A stretch of DNA of 12,707 bases, taken from positions 1-12,707 of the forward strand of contig JAPPMR010000086.1 in assembly GCA_028818995.1 (NCBI GenBank), read 5' to 3'. The position numbers were made by a program, and so were the translations under genes. The notes under the pieces are model-generated. The model had not been told where the DNA came from. It searched no databases and saw only the letters and a list, made by a program, of their open reading frames with translations. Origin of the DNA: Candidatus Poribacteria bacterium (GTDB taxonomy: Bacteria; Poribacteria; WGA-4E; WGA-3G). This document shows positions 1 through 6,835 of this stretch, piece by piece. How positions within the stretch are numbered: position 1 is the first letter of the stretch; every line of letters begins with the position of its first letter.

Positions 1-472
1 TCCCTGCACTGTCAACAAACACTTCCGGCTCATCGTCTGTTACATCAATGCCCATTGCGCGAACCACATCAAGATAGCGTTGTGTTTCATGCTGTGCTGT
101 GTTATTCGGCACTGCGAGACTCAATAATTTCTTCCTGCCGGTGTTCGTTTCAAATCCAACACGGAACGGAATCCTCGCAAGAAACGTGTGAAGAACCAAA
201 CGAAACGTCGGTTGCAGCACAATCGCTATTTGGAATTTACGCTGAATAAGTTGATAAATCAACTTCGGTATTGAAGCCTGATAGGTAAGCACCTCATTCA
301 GATGTGGATTTGCAGATACCAAATCCTCTCGCGTCGGTGCCACCATGTAAGCAATATAGGCATCTCGGAAATGCTGACGTAAGGCACGGATAACAGGTGT
401 TGTTAAAACCGTTTCGCCGAGCGGTGCCAGCCTGATGATTAAGATGCGATCGACCTGCTCAGGTTGTAGCAT
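1..472 (-). CDS. Glycosyltransferase family 9 (heptosyltransferase-like), 3' end beyond window
   Basis: Translating the minus strand from the ATG at 472-470 gives 157 codons that stay open to the window edge. The N-terminus contains RILIIRLAPLGETVLTTPVI followed by RALRQHF, the first Rossmann strand and G-[DE] turn of ADP-heptose:LPS heptosyltransferase-type GT9 enzymes. Further on are NPHLNEVLTY and HETQRYLDVVRAMGI, both typical of the N-terminal domain. Family members are usually about 350 residues, so a little under half is present and the C-terminal nucleotide-sugar domain is outside. These enzymes transfer heptose or related sugars to lipid A-core or other glycans at the cytoplasmic membrane. 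The start at 472 is preferred because the family motif begins about 9 residues later and a weak AGAAG lies upstream. An in-frame ATG at 553-551 would add 27 residues of unlikely sequence without a ribosome site. The acceptor sugar cannot be inferred. Confidence 0.85.
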   Translation of the reverse strand, partial: MLQPEQVDRILIIRLAPLGETVLTTPVIRALRQHFRDAYIAYMVAPTREDLVSANPHLNEVLTYQASIPKLIYQLIQRKFQIAIVLQPTFRLVLHTFLARIPFRVGFETNTGRKKLLSLAVPNNTAQHETQRYLDVVRAMGIDVTDDEPEVFVDSAG

Positions 473-556
473 ACTGAAACTTCTACCATATCCACTGACA
501 CCAACAGTGCTCACAGAACACCGAAAAATGCCGTAGTACACGCTCTCATCCATCAA

Positions 557-585
557 TTGTAAATTTTTGCGAGTCACGATATAAT
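557..585 (+). promoter_or_regulatory. Predicted sigma70 promoter for the CPBP protease gene
   Basis: TTGTAA at 557-562 (four of six matches to TTGACA), a 17-bp spacer, then a perfect TATAAT at 580-585. Transcription would begin near 592, giving a leader of about 20 nt before the ATG at 611. This lies in the divergent spacer between the GT9 gene and the protease gene. Inferred by eye from consensus. Confidence 0.55.
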
Positions 586-590
586 ATCGT
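576..590. promoter_or_regulatory. 15-bp perfect palindrome over the -10 element
   Basis: ACGATAT-A-ATATCGT reads the same on both strands apart from the central base and completely covers the TATAAT at 580-585. It could be an operator for a dimeric repressor controlling the protease gene or both divergent genes. AT-rich promoter sequence also yields palindromes by chance, so the role is inference only. Confidence 0.3.
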
Positions 591-610
591 AAAACTGACG
601 GGATGTCAAG

Positions 611-1345
611 ATGATCTTCCACCTTCAGAGTTTAAAAGAAAAGTATCTACGCGGTTGGGAACAGCAGGCGACTGTTATCCTGCTTGCCTCTTCGTTATTG
701 CTAACACTGCATAGGTATTACAGTCGACGGAGTTTTTTCAAACGCCACTTCGCAGAATACCTTGGAACTGGACCTCTGGCAGAAAGCTACCCATACTACT
801 ACTGGTTTCTAATCACGGCATTCACGTTGTTACTCGTGCCTGCCCTCGTCGCGAAATTTGGAACAAAGGAAAAATTGAGCGACTACGGTGTCCAACTCGG
901 AAACCAGAAACTCGGATGGAGTGTAACAGGTATGGCGTGGATTGTGATGATACCGGTGGTCATTTTCGCGGTCATAGCGTATCCACCGTTTGTAGCAAAG
1001 TATCCGCTCTGCAAGGTAGTCGCAAATAGTTGGCAGACATTCCTACCGTACCAACTCGCCTATGGTGTTTACATGTTTTCGTGGGAATTCTTTTTCCGTG
1101 GGTTTATGCTCTTTGGATTGGAACGGAAATTCGGGAACTACAGCATTTTGATCCAGACGATTCCGTTTGCTGTGATGCACTATTCCAAGCCGCTGCCGGA
1201 GGCACTCGGTTCAATCATTGCTGGTGTCTTGCTCGGTGTGCTCGCACTGGAAACTCGCTCATTTATCTATGGAGCGGCGATCCACTGGCTTGTCGCTATG
1301 ACAATGGATGTGGTGGCTGTTATCTTGCCGCGGTTTTTGGGTTAA
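611..1345 (+). CDS. CPBP family intramembrane metalloprotease (CAAX/Abi type)
   Basis: A 244-residue multi-span membrane protein. Hydrophobic stretches lie at roughly residues 20-33, 63-82, 105-126, 143-160, 178-190, 198-213 and 220-238. Its C-terminal half carries the CPBP signature: WEFFFRGF (159-164 holds the E-x3-R core), then FAVMH at 186-190, then a histidine at 225 in AAIHW. In this family the glutamate and two histidines bind the catalytic metal inside the membrane. The usual EExxxR is EFxxxR here, so the second glutamate is phenylalanine. Relatives include CAAX prenyl proteases and bacteriocin-immunity/Abi proteins, but the substrate is unknown. The ATG at 611 follows a weak purine stretch (ACGGGA, 597-602) and a good promoter. 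The gene stands alone between the divergent GT9 gene and the RM locus, so it may not belong to the defence genes. Confidence 0.82.
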   Translation: MIFHLQSLKEKYLRGWEQQATVILLASSLLLTLHRYYSRRSFFKRHFAEYLGTGPLAESYPYYYWFLITAFTLLLVPALVAKFGTKEKLSDYGVQLGNQKLGWSVTGMAWIVMIPVVIFAVIAYPPFVAKYPLCKVVANSWQTFLPYQLAYGVYMFSWEFFFRGFMLFGLERKFGNYSILIQTIPFAVMHYSKPLPEALGSIIAGVLLGVLALETRSFIYGAAIHWLVAMTMDVVAVILPRFLG

Positions 1346-1353
1346 GAATTTCA

Positions 1354-1382
1354 TTGCGAACAGTCAGCAACTATGCTATAAT
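1354..1382 (+). promoter_or_regulatory. Predicted sigma70 promoter for the RM locus
   Basis: TTGCGA at 1354-1359, a 17-bp spacer and a perfect TATAAT at 1377-1382 preceded by TGC (extended -10). It begins 9 bp after the protease stop codon and would make a leader of about 145 nt before the methyltransferase ATG at 1536. The downstream genes at 1536 and 2854 have no other obvious promoter. Confidence 0.6.
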
Positions 1383-1477
1383 TCATGACGTTTGATAAAA
1401 ACAGTCCAAAATAGGAAATATTCTGTGTCATTTTCTTATTCTCTACCCAAACTAAAAATAAGCGAAAGCACAAGAAG

Positions 1478-1511
1478 CCTTTTTCAAGACCTTCTTGATT
1501 ATTGAGAAGGC
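1478..1511 (+). other. Nested hairpin in the leader of the methyltransferase gene
   Basis: An outer stem GCCTT (1478-1482) with AAGGC (1507-1511) encloses an inner perfect 6-bp hairpin TCAAGA (1484-1489), loop CCT, TCTTGA (1493-1498). It ends 24 nt before the start codon at 1536, a gene with no clear Shine-Dalgarno. No T-run follows, so it is not a standard terminator. It might affect translation or RNA stability, or be incidental. Confidence 0.25.
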
Positions 1512-1535
1512 CACCACTAAACCACAGAAAAAATA

Positions 1536-2831
1536 ATGAAAAACATTACTAAAAAAATTGTAAACAACTTTGGCGAAAGCATTGTTCGAGTAGACGGCGA
1601 TATCCCTATTGACTTGCCAGCAAAGGACGGCGATAGGTTCCTATTCATCAGCCATGACCAAAGCTTCCTGACACACGGTTTGCATAAGTACCCTGCCAAA
1701 TTCTTCCCGGAATTACCACGTTGGCTCATTAAACGATATTCTCAAGAAAACGATTGGATTCTTGATCCATTTTCAGGCAGCGGCACTACAAACGTTGAGG
1801 CACTTCTTTCAAGACGAAACTCTGTCGGAACTGATGTGGACCCATTTTCACGTTTCATTTCAAAAGTGAAAGTAACACCTTTGGTAGAAGCAGATATCAA
1901 GTCCGCGCAAAAAATGCTTTTAGAGGCGATTCTCCATTACCGTCCTTCACTTGTAGACGATTCCGATCTACCAGATTTCCCTTATAGAGACAACTGGTTC
2001 AACAAAGAAATTCTTTTGGAACTAACCTATCTACAAAAGCAGATACAGTCCCTTGACACCGACGATGCTGTTAAAGATTTCTTTAGGGTTTGTCTATCTT
2101 CCATCATCCGTTCTGTCTCCAACGCCGATGACAATTGTACCCGTACCGTGATTCGGAAGAAATTGACCAAACTGGTACGCCCCTCCGATGCTCTGAACCG
2201 GTTTGCAAAAGCAGCTCTCGTTAAGGTGCCGAAGATGGTAGCGTTTTCTGAATACTACCCATCAGGTATAACCGCTGATTTTCCAGACGATATGGACGCA
2301 AGGAACATTAAATACAAATCAAATTACTTTGATCTTGCGGTAACCTCACCGCCTTATGTCAATGCCGTTGACTATCCGAGAACCCATCAATTAGAGATGT
2401 ATTGGTTAGGTTTCGCGCAGGATTCTCTAACGGCTTTGAAAAAGCAGAATGTCGGGACGGAAAGCGTTTCAGCTGTCCATTATAAAGTCCGGCATGAAAT
2501 CGGGGTACCTGAGGCGGATAGGGTTATAGCGAACATTTTTGAAGATGATCCAAGGCGTGCATACATTGCCTTTAAGTATTTAGATGATATGCGAAAGAAC
2601 CTTATTGAAGTCTACAAAGTCCTTCGCGAGGGTGGTAGATACGTCATTGTCGTAGGTAATAATCGTATCCGTGGGCAGCTATTTGAGAACTGGAAATACC
2701 TCATGCCAATCGCCGAAGAGATCGGTTTTGAGATCGAAACTTACTTCGGCTCAGAGATTATTAAACACTTCCTTAAAATGCCGAGAAAGGAACGAATCCA
2801 CACGGATTGGATTTTAATCCTGAAAAAATAA
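1536..2831 (+). CDS. Site-specific DNA amino-methyltransferase (N4-cytosine or N6-adenine)
   Basis: 431 residues. A motif-X-like segment lies at 47-65 (HGLHKYPAKFFPELPRWLI). The SAM-binding motif I is DPFSGSGTT at 77-85, followed by the acidic strand GTDVDPFS (98-105). Catalytic motif IV is SPPY at 271-274 within TSPPYVNAVDYPRTHQ. A late strand, GRYVIVVGNNRIRG, is at 367-380. The SPPY form is commoner in N4-cytosine enzymes but is also found in N6-adenine enzymes, so the modified base is open. Motif I precedes motif IV by about 190 residues; the intervening part (about 120-260) probably holds target recognition. The gene is first in the plus-strand RM locus and ends 22 bp before the RM fusion gene, so co-transcription is likely. 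No clear Shine-Dalgarno precedes the ATG. It could be a solitary regulatory methylase or a partner of the downstream enzyme. Confidence 0.85.
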   Translation: MKNITKKIVNNFGESIVRVDGDIPIDLPAKDGDRFLFISHDQSFLTHGLHKYPAKFFPELPRWLIKRYSQENDWILDPFSGSGTTNVEALLSRRNSVGTDVDPFSRFISKVKVTPLVEADIKSAQKMLLEAILHYRPSLVDDSDLPDFPYRDNWFNKEILLELTYLQKQIQSLDTDDAVKDFFRVCLSSIIRSVSNADDNCTRTVIRKKLTKLVRPSDALNRFAKAALVKVPKMVAFSEYYPSGITADFPDDMDARNIKYKSNYFDLAVTSPPYVNAVDYPRTHQLEMYWLGFAQDSLTALKKQNVGTESVSAVHYKVRHEIGVPEADRVIANIFEDDPRRAYIAFKYLDDMRKNLIEVYKVLREGGRYVIVVGNNRIRGQLFENWKYLMPIAEEIGFEIETYFGSEIIKHFLKMPRKERIHTDWILILKK

Positions 2832-2853
2832 ATGAATCAAAACGGAGCAGTCT

Positions 2854-4941
2854 GTGACCCAACCTGATATCATTCAAACGATACTCAAAGACAGCAATTA
2901 CCACCTTGACCTATTCGACACGTCTGAAATTCAGAGCTTACGTCAACGGATAGAGGGGAAAAAAACACCTATTACCTACTGCCCAATTCGAGGGAAGGCC
3001 GTCCAACTAAAACCTGAAGAACTTATCCGCCAACTGTATGTAGAACGCCTCCTGAATCGGTATCATTATCCGCGAGAACGTTTGCGGTTTGAGCATCTTG
3101 TCAACTTCGGTAGGGAAAAGAAACGCGCCGACATTGTTATCCTTGACAAGGACAGAGCCGATACCCCCTATATTATCGTTGAAGTAAAGAAACCGAAACT
3201 CCAAGATGGTAAAGCACAACTCCGCTCTTACTGCAACGCCACTGGTGCCCCCATCGCTGTATGGACAAACGGACAACAGATTTCGCACTACCACCGAAGA
3301 GATCCAAACTACTTTGAAGATATTACCGATATTCCTAACGCTAATCAGACTTTGGCGGATATACTCAATGAACGTTTTACCCTCAAGGATCTCATTCTTA
3401 AGGATAAACTCGCCACAGAGCACAAATCCTTAAAGGATGTCATTTTGGAATTAGAGGATGAGGTGCTCGCCAATGCAGGCGTAGATGTCTTTGAGGAGGT
3501 TTTTAAACTTATCTTCACCAAACTCTATGACGAATTCAAGAGTCAGGAAGATAAAACGTTTATCAACCGTCTCCTACGACACAGAATCAGCACGATTGTT
3601 CAGGAAACAGATCAATCTTACGACGTTGAGAATCCAGATTATGAGGTTTTGAAGAAAGCGGTTGAAGAAATCCCAGATGACGATTTTCGCGCGATGGAGT
3701 TTAGAAACACAGGACAAACCGACTCCCAACTCAAAACCAAAATTCAACGACTTTTTGACGATGCAAGAGATCGGTGGAGAGGTGTTTTTCCCGAACATTC
3801 CGCGTTTGAACTTTCTGACAGCCATCTATCAGTTTGCGTTTCAAGTTTGCAGGATATAAAGTTGTTCAACTCCAATTTGCAGGTTGTCGATGAAGCGTTT
3901 GAGTATCTGGTGAGTAAATCTGCGAAAGGTGAAAAGGGACAATACTTTACCCCACGCCACGTCATAGATATGTGTGTCAAGATGCTCAATCCGCAGCCAG
4001 GGGAATATATGATTGACACCGCCGCGGGAAGCTGCGGCTTTCCGGTGCATACCATTTTCAAACTGACTGGAACACTCTTTACCAATGCGGAAATCCCAGC
4101 AGAAGACAAAGCACACGTCCTCAAGGTGTTTGGGATTGATTTCGACGAAAAGACCGTTCGGGTGGCGAGAACCCTCAATCTGATCGCAGGAGATGGTGAA
4201 ACGAATGTCTTGCACCTCAACACACTGGATTATGAACGGTGGGACGACAGCACAGAGAAAAATAGCAGCTGGGGCCGCACTTATGGCGACGGTTTTGATC
4301 GCCTGAAAGCATTAAGGATGGAACAGGACGAGAACAAATCATTTGGTTTTGATATTCTGATGGCGAATCCACCTTTTGCCGGGGACATCAAAGAGAGTCG
4401 TATCCTTCATCAATACAACCTCACCTTTAAGCAGGACGGCAAAGCACATACCAAAGTTGGGCGAGATATCCTGTTTATTGAACGCAATTTTGATTTCCTC
4501 AAACCCGGTGGTCGCATGGCGATTGTGCTACCGCAAGGCAGATTTAACAACACATCTGATCAATACGTCCGTGAATTTATCGCGGAACGCGCCCGTATCT
4601 TGGCTATCGTCAGTTTGCACGGTAACACCTTCAAACCGCATACCGGCACGAAAACGAGCGTTCTGTTCGTGCAAAAGTGGAACGATGACCCAAGTGTGGG
4701 ACCCCTCTGTCGAAAAGTGGACAACTATTCTGTCTTTTTGGCGGTGAGTGAGAAAGGCGGTAAGGATAATTCTGGCGATTATGTTTTCCTTCAAAATAGC
4801 GATGGGCAGCACAAATTGGACAAAAACGGGCACCTGATTGTCGATCACGACCTCCACAACCACAACGAGGAGCTCCGCGATGGTATTGCAGAAGCCTTTA
4901 TTGAATGGGCAAAGCGTGAAGGTTTAAGTTTTTGGAGATAA
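2854..4941 (+). CDS. Fused restriction-modification subunit: HsdR-N-type nuclease plus HsdM-type N6-adenine methyltransferase
   Basis: 695 residues from a GTG start with GGAG 6 nt upstream (2844-2847). The N-terminal domain (about 1-180) is like the type I HsdR N-terminal nuclease. It has a helix glutamate near 64, D93 in RADIVI, then E110 and K112 in EVKKPK, the D-x(n)-E-x-K of PD-(D/E)XK enzymes. A helical linker (about 190-340) leads to an HsdM methylase: GQYFTPRHVID (362-372), SAM motif DTAAGSCGF (388-396), a FGIDFDE acidic strand (426-432) and catalytic NPPF at 505-508. NPPF indicates N6-adenine methylation. No DEAD/helicase motor is present, so translocation as in type I enzymes is not expected. 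Fusion with a separate S gene downstream matches the BcgI (type IIB) plan, where the complex cuts near its own site. All catalytic residues look intact. Confidence 0.85.
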   Translation: MTQPDIIQTILKDSNYHLDLFDTSEIQSLRQRIEGKKTPITYCPIRGKAVQLKPEELIRQLYVERLLNRYHYPRERLRFEHLVNFGREKKRADIVILDKDRADTPYIIVEVKKPKLQDGKAQLRSYCNATGAPIAVWTNGQQISHYHRRDPNYFEDITDIPNANQTLADILNERFTLKDLILKDKLATEHKSLKDVILELEDEVLANAGVDVFEEVFKLIFTKLYDEFKSQEDKTFINRLLRHRISTIVQETDQSYDVENPDYEVLKKAVEEIPDDDFRAMEFRNTGQTDSQLKTKIQRLFDDARDRWRGVFPEHSAFELSDSHLSVCVSSLQDIKLFNSNLQVVDEAFEYLVSKSAKGEKGQYFTPRHVIDMCVKMLNPQPGEYMIDTAAGSCGFPVHTIFKLTGTLFTNAEIPAEDKAHVLKVFGIDFDEKTVRVARTLNLIAGDGETNVLHLNTLDYERWDDSTEKNSSWGRTYGDGFDRLKALRMEQDENKSFGFDILMANPPFAGDIKESRILHQYNLTFKQDGKAHTKVGRDILFIERNFDFLKPGGRMAIVLPQGRFNNTSDQYVREFIAERARILAIVSLHGNTFKPHTGTKTSVLFVQKWNDDPSVGPLCRKVDNYSVFLAVSEKGGKDNSGDYVFLQNSDGQHKLDKNGHLIVDHDLHNHNEELRDGIAEAFIEWAKREGLSFWR

Positions 4942-4998
4942 TAGGCATTCAATCGGTACTGTCCCCGGAACCTAACATCGTTGAGGAGCACTTCTATA

Positions 4999-5107
4999 TC
5001 TGCCTTGTCGGTTTTTTAGTCTAACTTTTTTATAACAGTTTTGAGATCTGTCTGAACGTCTTTAACATCTAATTTAACGTCCTTGACCTCTGCCTTGTCG
5101 GCTTTTT
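4999..5107. repeat. 90-bp-offset direct repeat spanning the small gene's stop codon
   Basis: TCTGCCTTGTCGG plus a T-run occurs at 4999-5017 and again, with one mismatch, at 5089-5107. The offset is exactly 90 bp (30 codons). On the minus strand the upstream copy encodes EKADKAE inside the coiled-coil gene, and the second copy encodes KTDKADIE directly after its stop codon in the same frame. The reading frame therefore appears to continue past the stop. Confidence 0.6.
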
Positions 5108-5204
5108 CGTTTATGACCTGATCCACGCGCTTTTCAAGTCTCTCTAATCGGGTGCCTATCTCTTCAAGTCTCTGTAATAATAATTTGTTGAAGTGATTTG
5201 ACAT
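5016..5204 (-). CDS. Small coiled-coil protein, antisense between RM and S genes
   Basis: 62 residues starting MSNHFNKLLLQRLEEIGTRL and almost wholly charged heptads (leucine/valine at a/d positions with E, K, R and D between), ending KKLD. This predicts a long parallel coiled coil with no enzymatic motif. The ATG at 5204-5202 is chosen because AGGAGG (complement of 5213-5218) lies 8 nt upstream and a promoter sits just before that. A longer reading to 5255 would run through the promoter. Downstream of the stop the same frame continues as KTDKADIEVLLNDV, repeating a motif found inside the protein, so this may be a shortened version of a longer coiled-coil protein. It interrupts the usual tight coupling of M and S genes and is transcribed against them. 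Function unknown; possibilities include a small regulator or a selfish repeat-borne gene. Confidence 0.6.
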   Translation of the reverse strand: MSNHFNKLLLQRLEEIGTRLERLEKRVDQVINEKADKAEVKDVKLDVKDVQTDLKTVIKKLD

Positions 5205-5225
5205 CGGAAACTCCTCCTGTATTGT

Positions 5226-5255
5226 AGGATAACAGAAATTTGTGGTGGCTGTCAA
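5226..5255 (-). promoter_or_regulatory. Predicted sigma70 promoter for the small coiled-coil gene
   Basis: On the minus strand TTGACA (complement of 5250-5255), an 18-bp spacer and TATCCT (complement of 5226-5231). The start site would be near 5219, immediately before the AGGAGG ribosome site, giving a very short leader. Confidence 0.5.
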
Positions 5256-5277
5256 GCAATTATGAATTGTCAGAATC

Positions 5278-5319
5278 AGGATTTACAAGATTCAAGGATT
5301 TGCAGGATTGGAGGAAAAG
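5278..5319. repeat. Degenerate AGGATT short tandem repeat
   Basis: Five successive units of 8-9 bp: AGGATTTAC, AAGATTCA, AGGATTTGC, AGGATTGG, AGGAAAAG. They lie upstream of the hsdS-type gene. No open frame of note crosses them. The unit length and degeneracy suggest an intergenic repeat family rather than a regulatory site, though multiplicity elsewhere in the genome cannot be seen here. Confidence 0.55.
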
Positions 5320-5350
5320 CCGCTGAAAAATGAAAGAGTGAAACGCAATA

Positions 5351-6742
5351 ATGCAGTATTCTATCGTTGATTACCAGTCTATAGTGGATGCCTCGCATTC
5401 TCTGAGGTTTGATGCGGAGTTTTTTCACCCTGATTATCTACAAGTTCAACGCCGACTTGAAGAAATTGGTTCGCGCAAACTCATTGACTTTCAAGTCAAT
5501 ATCAGACACCCTAAAGAGATAAAGCGAAATTATGTGGATAATGGCGTTCTGTTTTTAAGAGCACAAAATGTACGTCCGCTCTCCATTGATCTGACATCTA
5601 ATCCTGTTTATATATCAGAAGAAGACGCAGAACGTTTGAAGGAAAACACTATACATTACAAAGATATTCTAATAACAAGGTCGGGAGCAAATGCGGGTCA
5701 GTGTGCTATATATCTTGAAAATAGTTATGCTATCTCATCGTCTCATACCTTTATCCTCAAAAGCGGAAACTTAAACCCTTTCTTTCTCACTATTTTCCTC
5801 AATAGCAGGTATGGCAGAACATTAATAGAAAGGGGCAAATACGGCAGCAGCCAGCCTGAGATTGCTCCGCCTTTTTTGTATCAAATTCCTGTCCCGAATT
5901 GGGAACACCTTCAAACGGAGATAGAGAAAACCTATCTCCGATCAAAAGAACTAACGGAATTATCAAAAACGAGGTATGCTGAAGCCCAAACCCTTCTGCT
6001 GAGTGAACTCGGACTCGCCGATTGGCAACCGAAGCACACGTTAGCCTTTGCCACGGATTATGCAAGCATGCAACGCGCAGAGCGGATTGACGCGGATTAC
6101 TTCCAGCCGAAATACGATGACATTATCAGTGCCATTAAAGGTTATCCGGGCGGTTGGAGTCCGATTGCCAGTCAAGTCCATTTAAAAGGTAGCAATTTCA
6201 AACCTGAACCTGAAACGGAATACAACTATATTGAACTTGCCGATATTGGGGGCAGTGGAGAAATAAAGGATTGTATGGTAGCGCAAGGACAAGACTTGCC
6301 AAGTAGAGCGCGATGCAAGGTGAACACAGGAGATGTAATTGCTTCATCTGTTGAAGGCTCACTGGAAAGCATAGCCTTGGTAACAGAGGAATATGATAAT
6401 GCCCTCTGTTCAACTGGATTTCATGCTATCAATTCGGATGCGCTTAATTCGGAAACTTTATTGGTGCTTTTGAAAAGTAGCGTCGGTCAGTTACAACTCA
6501 AAAAAGGGTGTAGCGGGACAATCCTTACCGCAATCAATAGGGAGGAATTCGGTAGAATTGTTGTTCCATTCATCACAGTCGATAAGCAGTCTGAAATCCA
6601 ACAGAAAGTCATTGAATCCTTTAGTTTACGCAGGCAAGCCAAAGACCTTCTGGAATGTGCAAAGCGAGCAGTCGAAATCGCCATTGAACAAAACGAACAA
6701 ACTGCTATTGACTGGTTGGAATCTGTTTTGCAGGTGCCTTGA
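5351..6742 (+). CDS. Restriction-modification specificity subunit (HsdS-like, two target recognition domains)
   Basis: 463 residues with the two-fold architecture of S subunits. The half-repeats begin with SLRFDAEFFHPDYLQ (17-31) and AERIDADYFQPKYDD (243-257). Target recognition domain 1 covers about 40-185, with LITRSGANAGQCAIY (107-121) and QIPVP (178-182). Conserved helix 1 is at about 185-225. Domain 2 covers about 262-408, with VIASSVEGSLESIALV and IVVPF. Helix 2 is at 409-459. Each TRD should read half of a bipartite DNA site for the nuclease-methylase encoded upstream. The gene is separated from that partner by 409 bp holding an antisense gene, instead of the usual overlap, and only a weak purine stretch precedes the ATG. 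No convincing promoter is visible, so expression may depend on readthrough. Its 3' end (6626-6730) recurs as a fragment at 10766-10876. Confidence 0.88.
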   Translation: MQYSIVDYQSIVDASHSLRFDAEFFHPDYLQVQRRLEEIGSRKLIDFQVNIRHPKEIKRNYVDNGVLFLRAQNVRPLSIDLTSNPVYISEEDAERLKENTIHYKDILITRSGANAGQCAIYLENSYAISSSHTFILKSGNLNPFFLTIFLNSRYGRTLIERGKYGSSQPEIAPPFLYQIPVPNWEHLQTEIEKTYLRSKELTELSKTRYAEAQTLLLSELGLADWQPKHTLAFATDYASMQRAERIDADYFQPKYDDIISAIKGYPGGWSPIASQVHLKGSNFKPEPETEYNYIELADIGGSGEIKDCMVAQGQDLPSRARCKVNTGDVIASSVEGSLESIALVTEEYDNALCSTGFHAINSDALNSETLLVLLKSSVGQLQLKKGCSGTILTAINREEFGRIVVPFITVDKQSEIQQKVIESFSLRRQAKDLLECAKRAVEIAIEQNEQTAIDWLESVLQVP

Positions 6743-6835
6743 ATATTTTTGTCAGAGATTCTTCTTGTAACCAGAACCTCAGTCCTGTTTCGGTCATGCC
6801 CACCCTGCATTGCCCGTCCAGTTCAGATTGATAAA

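Noticed and set aside
55..249. Plus-strand open frame of 64 codons
   Set aside because: It lies antisense to the GT9 gene, whose minus-strand translation has clear family motifs.
1030..1395. Plus-strand frame of 121 codons overlapping the protease gene
   Set aside because: It is cysteine-rich, matches no family, and overlaps the catalytic motifs of the CPBP gene in another frame.
3744..4223. Long minus-strand frames inside the RM fusion gene
   Set aside because: They are shadows of the methylase SAM-binding region; their translations show no domain and there is no promoter or ribosome site.
5205..5255. N-terminal extension of the small coiled-coil protein
   Set aside because: The extension would cross the -10, the -35 and the AGGAGG ribosome site, which place the start at 5204.
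6743..6835. Terminator between the convergent hsdS-like and Rossmann-protein genes
   Set aside because: No stem with a T-run was found in these 93 bp on either strand.
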